From contig CAMJAZ010000041.1 of the NCBI GenBank assembly GCA_946403735.1, positions 1-8,971 of the forward strand: 8,971 nucleotides of DNA, in the 5' to 3' direction. Positions 1-5,116 of the stretch are shown here, in pieces. The position numbers and the translations under genes were made by a program. The notes under the pieces were generated by a model that saw only the letters and a program-made list of their open reading frames with translations, was not told where the DNA came from and did no database searches. The DNA comes from an uncultured Selenomonadales bacterium. GTDB taxonomy: Bacteria; Bacillota; Negativicutes; Selenomonadales; Selenomonadaceae. Numbering within the stretch: the stretch's first letter is position 1; each line of letters opens with the position of its first letter.

Positions 1-573
1 ACAGGCGTTATACCACTTTTGATAGCTGATGAAGTAGAAAAAATCTGCGCGATTGAATTAAACGGCGAAATGGCGGAAATTGCGCGGCGAAATGTACAAC
101 TGAATAACTTATCGGAAAAAATTTCTGTCGTGGAGGGCGATTACCGCCAAATCCGCGATTTTTTTTGCGCAGAAAGTTTTGACTTAGTAGTAGCCAATCC
201 GCCGTATTATCCCGTGAAAGCTGGTGAGGCTAATAAATTCATAGGCGTTGCCAATGCGCGGCACGAATTTACTGCAACGCTTGAAGATGTTGTGACGGCG
301 GCTAGATTCGCGCTGAAATTTCACGGTAGTTTTTGTATGATTCACTCGGCGGCGCGGCTAACTGAAATTGTCGACGCCCTACACCGTCATCAATTTGAAA
401 TGAAACGGTTGCAGATGATTTATCCAAAAAAAAATCGTGACGCCAACTTGATAATGCTTGAGGCTACCGTTGGCGGCAACGCTGGGAGTTTAAAAATATT
501 GCCGCCGCTTGTTGTTCACAATGACGACGGCTCATATACTGATGATGTAAAAAAGATTTACGGTTTAGATTAA
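1..573 (+). CDS. TrmN6-like tRNA1(Val) adenine-N6 methyltransferase, 5'-truncated
   Basis: This is the C-terminal part of a class I SAM-dependent N6-adenine methyltransferase of the TrmN6/YfiC type, which modifies A37 of tRNA1(Val) in the cytoplasm. The reading frame is open to the window edge and begins T-G-V-I-P-L-L, the end of SAM-binding motif I. The TTG at 19 is therefore internal, and roughly 55-60 N-terminal residues lie outside the window (judged from the usual family length of about 245-250). An acidic residue closing the next strand (IELN) and the catalytic NPPYY motif (nt 196-210) are clear; NPPY is the signature of amino-group methyltransferases. The following ARHE segment is also typical of the family. 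It converges on the polysaccharide block, with 13 bp between the two stop codons, and is probably a housekeeping gene unrelated to it. The family is secure; the exact tRNA target is inferred. Confidence 0.88.
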   Translation, partial: TGVIPLLIADEVEKICAIELNGEMAEIARRNVQLNNLSEKISVVEGDYRQIRDFFCAESFDLVVANPPYYPVKAGEANKFIGVANARHEFTATLEDVVTAARFALKFHGSFCMIHSAARLTEIVDALHRHQFEMKRLQMIYPKKNRDANLIMLEATVGGNAGSLKILPPLVVHNDDGSYTDDVKKIYGLD

Positions 574-586
574 AAAATTTTAGCGA

Positions 587-1396
587 TTACAAAACGTCGG
601 CGAAGTGTGGACGCAACTTTTTAAAGCACCACGCACCGATAAACGCCGTTATCGCCGTGAACGTCCAAAAGTACGCCGTTTGATGAATGTGTTGCCAGAA
701 CCATTCGTAATAGATGAAACTTTGTCTGTACCCTTCAATTAGATAATACGCGGGATTTAATTTCAGGAAGAAATGAAATTCTTCGGGAATAATTTTCAAG
801 CTCCAAAAAATTGGCGTGAACCAAAATCCAAATTGCAAAATCATTGCCGCGAATTGTCCAACGTCGCGCAGAAATACAGTAAGTGAACTTGTCAGCCACG
901 AAATTCCTAACGTTAAGCAAATCATAGCGAAAAAGTAATAAATTATTTGCAGATTGTAAATTGACACGGAATAGCCGTAATACGCGAACATTGCGAACAG
1001 TACGACGACGAAAAAAATATGTACGACGAGCGCGGACATAATTTTTACAATCGGCAAAATTTCAACGCGGAAAACAATTTTTTTGACTAGAAAACTACTT
1101 TCAAGTACGGACGTTGTCGCGCTTAAAATGCTGTCGCTGATGAAGAACCAAGGAAACATTCCGCAGACTAGCCATAATATAAATGGTACGTTGGCAACTG
1201 GCTGGGATTTAAATCCAACTTGAAAGACGAACCAAAAAATTAGCACGGTTACTGTTGGCTGTATGAACGCCCATAAAATTCCTAAGTATGAGCCTAGATA
1301 CCGCTGTCGAAAGTCGCGTTTCGTCATTTGCCAAAGTAATTTTCGGTTGTGAATTATATCGAGTATCAGCGCCGCTAGCGCCCGAAAATATCTCAA
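587..1396 (-). CDS. ABC-2 type polysaccharide export permease (Wzm/TagG-like)
   Basis: Membrane subunit of an ABC exporter that moves lipid-linked polysaccharide, such as O-antigen or capsule, across the inner membrane. The 269-residue length is normal for Wzm. The family motif around residues 28-47 (RDFRQRYLGSYLG then WAFIQP) precedes the first membrane segment. About six hydrophobic segments follow, near residues 41-61, 72-92, 119-140, 150-172, 180-200 and 241-258. FLRDVGQF (175-182) and LNPAYYLIEGYRQ (213-225) are also characteristic. The start is a TTG with GGAGG eight bases upstream; the next Met (residue 24) would cut into the conserved N-terminal segment. It is the last gene of the block, 45 bp after the methyltransferase. 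The ATPase partner Wzt, usually the adjacent gene, is absent, because the next gene is the convergent trmN6-like gene. A teichoic-acid-type TagG cannot be excluded by sequence alone, but the RND pump in the window argues for an outer-membrane organism. Confidence 0.9.
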   Translation of the reverse strand: MRYFRALAALILDIIHNRKLLWQMTKRDFRQRYLGSYLGILWAFIQPTVTVLIFWFVFQVGFKSQPVANVPFILWLVCGMFPWFFISDSILSATTSVLESSFLVKKIVFRVEILPIVKIMSALVVHIFFVVVLFAMFAYYGYSVSIYNLQIIYYFFAMICLTLGISWLTSSLTVFLRDVGQFAAMILQFGFWFTPIFWSLKIIPEEFHFFLKLNPAYYLIEGYRQSFIYYEWFWQHIHQTAYFWTFTAITAFIGAWCFKKLRPHFADVL

Positions 1397-1404
1397 AAAT
1401 AAAA

Positions 1405-1410
1405 CCTCCG
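1405..1410 (-). promoter_or_regulatory. Shine-Dalgarno that fixes the TTG start of the permease
   Basis: On the - strand this reads CGGAGG, with eight bases between it and the TTG at 1396-1394. It supports the non-ATG start. The GGA is also the 3' arm of a small possible hairpin: TCCGT at 1424-1420 and ACGGA at 1411-1407 on the - strand, with an 8-nt loop. Confidence 0.7.
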
Positions 1411-1441
1411 TAGCGAATCACGGACTAAAAATATTCTAAAA

Positions 1442-2329
1442 CTAATTTTCAACTTTCCACAAATTTAATATATCGTAAATTTTGGATGAGGTAGACGCAG
1501 GGAAAACAATTTGGTCTGGCTTTAATTTCCAGTAGTCTACAAAGTTTTCGGAGAATACAAAATTTCCCGTCAACTTATCGGCGGAAGATTTAAGCCGTTC
1601 AAAATCTTCAACGTTGCGGAACATAAGCCACATTCGCGCTTCAACGTGATAAGCACAACGTTTAAATCCTGCTTTTTCGTAAAGAATTTGCGTCGCCTTA
1701 TTCGTCCAAAATGTGCAGTGAATGGGCAACAGCGCGTAAAACCAATTCGGATTTTTCGGCACTTCTTCGCAAATCAGCGTATGCAATCCCATAATGCCCG
1801 TTGGTTTAATCAAGTTAATAATCCTGTCAACGTCGCCTTCAATTCCGTTTAAATGTTCAAATACGGAAGAACTTACAAGAAAGTCAAAACTTTGCGGCGA
1901 AACTTCGGACAAATAATTTTCGTCGAGAGCCTCCATATACGCATCAAATTTTTTAAGCCACGCTTTACCAATTTTTTTATTCGTCATATCGGCAAGTGTA
2001 CCGTTGCCAGCGCCGTAGTCAACCGCTTTCCAATCGGATTTAAAAATTTCGTACTTGACAAGTTCGCTGAAAAGATTTGATTGAGATTCAAAACGTACAA
2101 ATACATTTGGATCAATGTCAGTGTAATCAATTTCGCCTTTGTTGAAAAGTGCGCTGTGGCATTCGTAATTAAGCTTTTCCCATTGCTCACGTGGCATTTC
2201 GTAAATAGTTTTCGCCACGACAAGCCCGCAATTTTCACAACAAACATATTCGCAATGGTCAACGTGTTTCATTCCAAAATTTTTTTCAAAATACGGCGTC
2301 ATTTCTCCACCGCAAACAAAACATTTCAT
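1442..2329 (-). CDS. Class I SAM-dependent methyltransferase with N-terminal zinc ribbon
   Basis: A 295-residue protein with two parts. Residues 1-40 hold paired cysteines (C3/C6 and C31/C34, plus C26 and C30), which look like a zinc ribbon. A Rossmann methyltransferase domain follows, with motif I VDYGAGNG at 103-110 and a strand plus helix reading FDFLVSSSVFEHL at 148-160, as in many sugar and small-molecule methyltransferases. The layout recalls deoxysugar C-methyltransferases such as TylCIII and NovU, which have an N-terminal zinc-binding domain, but those run to about 400 residues and carry an extra C-terminal domain that this protein lacks. It sits in a glycan cluster, so a sugar or glycan-linked substrate is likely; O- versus C-methylation cannot be decided here. 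The ATG start is well supported by GAGGTGA five bases upstream. It lies 54 bp after the reductase and 45 bp before the permease. Class is secure; substrate is unknown. Confidence 0.8.
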   Translation of the reverse strand: MKCFVCGGEMTPYFEKNFGMKHVDHCEYVCCENCGLVVAKTIYEMPREQWEKLNYECHSALFNKGEIDYTDIDPNVFVRFESQSNLFSELVKYEIFKSDWKAVDYGAGNGTLADMTNKKIGKAWLKKFDAYMEALDENYLSEVSPQSFDFLVSSSVFEHLNGIEGDVDRIINLIKPTGIMGLHTLICEEVPKNPNWFYALLPIHCTFWTNKATQILYEKAGFKRCAYHVEARMWLMFRNVEDFERLKSSADKLTGNFVFSENFVDYWKLKPDQIVFPASTSSKIYDILNLWKVEN

Positions 2330-2334
2330 TTAAA

Positions 2335-2341
2335 TCACCTC
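2335..2341 (-). promoter_or_regulatory. Strong Shine-Dalgarno of the methyltransferase
   Basis: GAGGTGA on the - strand, five bases before the ATG at 2329-2327. This near-perfect anti-16S match allows independent ribosome entry after the heptamer repeat array, in contrast to the overlapping starts of the preceding genes. Confidence 0.65.
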
Positions 2342-2355
2342 GATGTTAGTGAGTA

Positions 2356-2390
2356 TTAATTCTTAATTCTTCATTCTTAATTCTTAATTC
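2356..2390 (-). repeat. Heptanucleotide tandem array, five units of GAATTAA
   Basis: On the - strand five 7-bp units follow each other without gaps: GAATTAA, GAATTAA, GAATGAA, GAATTAA, GAATTAA. The middle unit differs at one base. The stop codon of the reductase is the TAA of the first unit (2386-2384), so the array begins in the last residues of that gene and fills most of the gap to the methyltransferase. Because 7 is not a multiple of 3, the successive stop triplets fall in all three frames. Copy-number change would alter the spacing between genes but not the reductase sequence. Confidence 0.9.
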
Positions 2391-3139
2391 AATAAATAGC
2401 CGCCGTCAAGCGAAAAATCTTGACCAGTTATCCAACCTGCGCGGTCACTCAACAAAAATAAAATCAATCCAGAAATATCTTCAGGCTTACCAAGTCCCAA
2501 AAGATAACGCGAAATTTCCGACGCGCCAATTTCATCTTCGTAGGTGATATTGCCCAACATATCAGTTTTAACCATTGCTGGCGAAACGGTATTGATACGG
2601 TGGCGGTTACGAATAATTTCCTTAGCAATAGGCTTGACTGCCGCTTTAACTGCCGCCTTTGCCGCCGAGTACGCAAAAAGACTTTTCGTCCCAAAATCAG
2701 CCGCTAATGAACTCAACAATACAAAACTTGAGCCGACGTTAGAAAATTTTTTCTTCGCGGCAACTTGCATAAAATTTATCATTCCCCAAAAACTTGTATC
2801 GAAAATTCTATGTGCAAGTTCCCTATCGAATGAGTTTAACGGCGTCAATCCAACAATTCCTGCCGAGTAAACGCCGCCGTCAATCTTACCTACTGCGCTG
2901 ATAAAGTTTGAAAAAAGTTTTGCCCAGTCGTCCTGTTCAGCGTCGATAACATCAAGCGACATTGTAAAAATTTGAGTAGGAACGATACTTTTCAATTCAG
3001 CAAGACGTTGAACATTCCGACCAATCGCTAAAACATTCGCGCCACTTCGTGCAAGTTCAATCGCCGTTTGCTTGCCGATACCCGATGACGCGCCGACAAT
3101 TACAAAATTTTTACCTGTAAAATCAAAATTTATATTCAT
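2384..3139 (-). CDS. Short-chain dehydrogenase/reductase, probable 3-oxoacyl-ACP reductase (FabG-like)
   Basis: A 251-residue classical SDR, the usual FabG size. The nucleotide-binding loop GASSGIG is at residues 16-22, and GR at 40-41 after the second strand suggests NADPH preference. The usual NNAG is YSAG (91-94). Catalytic S144, Y157 and K161 (YSAAK) are present, and the C-terminal GWITGQDFSLDGGY stretch is typical. The Asn of the classical Asn-Ser-Tyr-Lys tetrad appears replaced by S116 in TSFWG. The ATG at 3139 is chosen because GGAGGA lies six bases upstream and the protein then begins just before the fold; an ATG eight codons earlier lacks this. Its start overlaps the synthase stop by one base (TGATG), so the two are translationally coupled. 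With the neighbouring ACP and KASIII, the likely role is reduction of a 3-ketoacyl-ACP to 3-hydroxyacyl-ACP. A sugar or polyol dehydrogenase is the main alternative. Confidence 0.82.
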   Translation of the reverse strand: MNINFDFTGKNFVIVGASSGIGKQTAIELARSGANVLAIGRNVQRLAELKSIVPTQIFTMSLDVIDAEQDDWAKLFSNFISAVGKIDGGVYSAGIVGLTPLNSFDRELAHRIFDTSFWGMINFMQVAAKKKFSNVGSSFVLLSSLAADFGTKSLFAYSAAKAAVKAAVKPIAKEIIRNRHRINTVSPAMVKTDMLGNITYEDEIGASEISRYLLGLGKPEDISGLILFLLSDRAGWITGQDFSLDGGYLLN

Positions 3140-4167
3140 CACATTTCCTCCGTTGGAAGGCAAATTAAATTCGTCAAATCGACGACTGCAGACGCTAGCG
3201 ACATTCCAACGCCAAAACCGCTAAGTACTGATAAAAAGTTTATCGGCTCTTCAAGGCGTTTCATTTCGCACAAAGTCACGGGGATTGACGCTGAACTAGT
3301 ATTGCCAATCCGCGCAGATTTAAACGGCACTTTTTCAAGCAGTATTTGTAATTGTGATGCGATATTTTGTAGCATTAGCCGATTAGCTTGGTGCAGGAAA
3401 AAGTTTTCAATTCGTGATTCGTCAACATTTGCGAAGTTCATCAAGTCCGCTAAATTTTTCGGTACGTACTTTGTTGAAAAGTCCATAACTGCCGCGCCGT
3501 CCATAGTGACGAAATTTTCACGTACATTCAGCGAATTATTTTCTACGTGTAATTTATTTCTGTACGCGCCACGTTGCATAAGGATAGCGTTTTTCAGTTC
3601 GCCGTAAGTTTGCATGTTGAAGAAAATTTTTTCGCCTAGACGTTTTGAAATGACAGCCGCTGTTCCCGCGTCACCAAAGACTGACAAGCAGGAAATATCG
3701 TCTGCAAAAATATTTCGCGTGACAGTATCGCCGCAAAGTAGCAAAATTTTTCCGTCAAGATTCTGCACCAATGACGCGGCAACGTACAGACCGTAAACGA
3801 AACCTGAACAGCCTAAATTTATATCGAAGGCTACGGCGTCACGTGGCAAATTCAAGCGATTGTGCAGTACGTGACTGGTTGAAGGCAGAAAAAAATCAGG
3901 CGTTTGAGTGACAAAAATTATTGCGCGAATATCTGACTGATTAATTTCGGTAGTGGCGAAAATTTTTTCAGCCGCCGCCGCGCAGTAGTCCGACGCACAA
4001 ATATTTTCATCAGCGATACTAAACGCCTCAAAGCCCGTACCTTTTTTAAGGCGGGAAATTTTTTTATCTGCAACAAGATTTTTAAGCCGCTCTTCAATCG
4101 TCACGCGATTTTTTGAAACGTAAGCGCTAACAACTTCCAACGCGGCATTTTCTACGGTAAAAAGCAT
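3139..4167 (-). CDS. 3-oxoacyl-ACP synthase III family protein (FabH-like)
   Basis: A thiolase-fold condensing enzyme of 342 residues, close to FabH length (about 320). The Cys-His-Asn triad is complete: C120 in NLGCSGF, H259 in LHQAN and N289 in GNTSSASIP. The glycine-rich SGFGVG near 316-321 is also typical. In FabH this enzyme joins an acyl-CoA starter to malonyl-ACP with loss of CO2, giving a 3-ketoacyl-ACP. The N-terminal CoA-binding segment of FabH (Trp in DEWI, then RTGI and following Arg) is not conserved; residues 33-50 read ADKKISRLKKGTGFEAFS, so the starter may be unusual. The start ATG overlaps the ACP stop by one base (TGATG), with GAGGAAGG just upstream inside the ACP gene. Position between an ACP and a reductase suggests a dedicated acyl-making module rather than general fatty acid synthesis. 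Family call is firm; starter and product are unknown. Confidence 0.88.
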   Translation of the reverse strand: MLFTVENAALEVVSAYVSKNRVTIEERLKNLVADKKISRLKKGTGFEAFSIADENICASDYCAAAAEKIFATTEINQSDIRAIIFVTQTPDFFLPSTSHVLHNRLNLPRDAVAFDINLGCSGFVYGLYVAASLVQNLDGKILLLCGDTVTRNIFADDISCLSVFGDAGTAAVISKRLGEKIFFNMQTYGELKNAILMQRGAYRNKLHVENNSLNVRENFVTMDGAAVMDFSTKYVPKNLADLMNFANVDESRIENFFLHQANRLMLQNIASQLQILLEKVPFKSARIGNTSSASIPVTLCEMKRLEEPINFLSVLSGFGVGMSLASAVVDLTNLICLPTEEM

Positions 4168-4388
4168 CAGCCTTCCTCGACAATTTTAAACAAATCATTG
4201 ACGGTCTGCGCACTTTTAATTTCGTCAGGCAAGATTGGACGCCGTAACCTTGCATTGCAGAATGAAAGGAATGACACTAAACTAAGTGAATCCCATTCTT
4301 CAACGTCGCTTAAATTTGTGTCAAGCGTCAATTCTGTTTCAGTGTCCATTATGTCAGTCAGCTGTTTAATAAATTCGTCTTTGTTCAA
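4167..4388 (-). CDS. Acyl carrier protein
   Basis: A 73-residue phosphopantetheine-binding protein. The attachment site is S34 in EWDSLSLV, with the usual acidic helix region before it and a fourth helix, NDLFKIVEE, at the end. The face after the Ser helix (NARLRRPILPDEI) is more basic than in the housekeeping ACP of fatty acid synthesis, as in many cluster-specific carriers. The start is TTG at 4388-4386: GAGGAG lies eight bases upstream, and the nearby ATG at 4396-4394 is out of frame and reads only Met-Lys-Phe before a TGA that overlaps the TTG. It is 58 bp downstream of the acyltransferase, with a 14-bp tandem repeat in the gap, and overlaps the synthase by one base. It probably carries the acyl chain between synthase, reductase and acyltransferase. 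The phosphopantetheinyl transferase it needs is not in this window. Confidence 0.9.
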   Translation of the reverse strand: MNKDEFIKQLTDIMDTETELTLDTNLSDVEEWDSLSLVSFLSFCNARLRRPILPDEIKSAQTVNDLFKIVEEG

Positions 4389-4396
4389 AATTTCAT

Positions 4397-4402
4397 CTCC
4401 TC
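4397..4402 (-). promoter_or_regulatory. Shine-Dalgarno that fixes the TTG start of the ACP
   Basis: GAGGAG on the - strand, eight bases before the TTG. An ATG directly abuts this site with no spacer and is followed after two codons by TGA, so it is unlikely to be used. The GAGG part belongs to the proximal copy of the 14-bp repeat; a second GAGG (4416-4413) lies in the distal copy, 24 bases from the start. Confidence 0.7.
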
Positions 4403-4433
4403 AATTAGTTAGCCTCAATTAGTTAGTAGTTAG
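4399..4433 (-). repeat. 14-bp perfect tandem duplication plus partial third unit before the ACP
   Basis: On the - strand CTAACTAATTGAGG occurs twice head to tail (4426-4413 and 4412-4399), preceded by a 7-base partial copy, CTAACTA (4433-4427). Each unit ends in the Shine-Dalgarno core GAGG and holds stop triplets in all three forward frames (TAA, TAA, TGA at unit positions 2, 6 and 10). The array therefore blocks any read-through into the ACP gene and duplicates part of its ribosome binding site. Confidence 0.9.
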
Positions 4434-4446
4434 TATGAAAAACACT

Positions 4447-5088
4447 TTAAATTTCAACTGCGGGATTACCGAAAACTTTTGCACCTGCGCTAACTTTTTT
4501 CAACACAACGCTACCAGTTCCGACGTATGCGCCATTGCCAACTTTCGCCTTCGGTAAAAGTGTTGCGTGACTGCCAATGAAAACTTCGTCGCCAATCTGC
4601 GCAGCGCCGCCAACGTCGACGTGTGACATAATGCAAGTGAACTTCCCAACTTTTACGTCGTGTCCAAGATACGAAACGTTATTCATAATTGCGAAGTCGC
4701 CAAGTTCCGCGTGATCGCTAATTCCGTTATCCAAGCCGATAATTACGCCTTGACCAATTTTCGCCGCAGGGAAAATGTGTGCGTATTCGCTGATAATGTT
4801 GATGAACTTGCCGCCGCGTGACAACATCTTTTCGATTAACTTTTTGCGAACATTAGGCGTACCAACCGCGCAGGTGAAAACGTCGTCAGGATGAATTTCA
4901 TAGCTGTCAACGTCGCCTAAAAGTGTAACGTCGCCAGGCAATTTTGCGTACTCTTCAGCGGTAAGTTTTACATCGCCGTCAAGAAAACCTTTGATAGTCC
5001 ATTCAGAATCGAATCCAGACGCCATTTGCGCGTGCCAGTAAACTTCGCGTGCAAAGCCGCCAGCGCCAATGATAACCAAATTTTTCAT
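4447..5088 (-). CDS. NeuD/PglD-like sugar acyltransferase (left-handed beta-helix)
   Basis: A 213-residue two-domain acyltransferase. Residues 1-75 form the small Rossmann-like N-terminal domain (VIIGAGGFAREV) that binds the nucleotide sugar in PglD relatives. From about residue 97 the sequence becomes hexapeptide repeats (AKIGQGVIIG, AELGDFAI, VKVGKFTCI, AQIGDEVFIG, AKVGNGAYVG), the left-handed beta-helix that trimerises and binds the acyl donor. H143 in YLGHDVKVG aligns with the catalytic His of PglD. Known relatives use acetyl-CoA on amino or hydroxyl groups of sugars; here the next gene is an ACP, so an acyl-ACP donor is plausible but unproven. The ATG at 5088 is preferred because GAGG lies eight bases upstream and the Rossmann motif starts at once; a longer open frame reaching 5181 would overlap the glycosyltransferase and add a non-conserved tail. 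The gap to the glycosyltransferase is 28 bp. Confidence 0.87.
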   Translation of the reverse strand: MKNLVIIGAGGFAREVYWHAQMASGFDSEWTIKGFLDGDVKLTAEEYAKLPGDVTLLGDVDSYEIHPDDVFTCAVGTPNVRKKLIEKMLSRGGKFINIISEYAHIFPAAKIGQGVIIGLDNGISDHAELGDFAIMNNVSYLGHDVKVGKFTCIMSHVDVGGAAQIGDEVFIGSHATLLPKAKVGNGAYVGTGSVVLKKVSAGAKVFGNPAVEI

Positions 5089-5116
5089 GTCTGCTACCTC
5101 TTTCCTAGTTCTTATG

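Noticed and set aside
19..21. TTG at 19 as the start of the tRNA methyltransferase
   Set aside because: The frame is open upstream and encodes the end of SAM motif I (TGVIPLL), so the gene continues beyond the window.
574..586. AT-rich AAAAATTTT stretch between the convergent trmN6-like and permease genes as a bidirectional terminator
   Set aside because: There is no GC-containing stem before the T run on either strand, so a factor-independent terminator is not supported.
3140..3163. Eight-residue longer start for the reductase at 3163
   Set aside because: It runs back through the synthase end and reads through the GGAGGA that serves the ATG at 3139.
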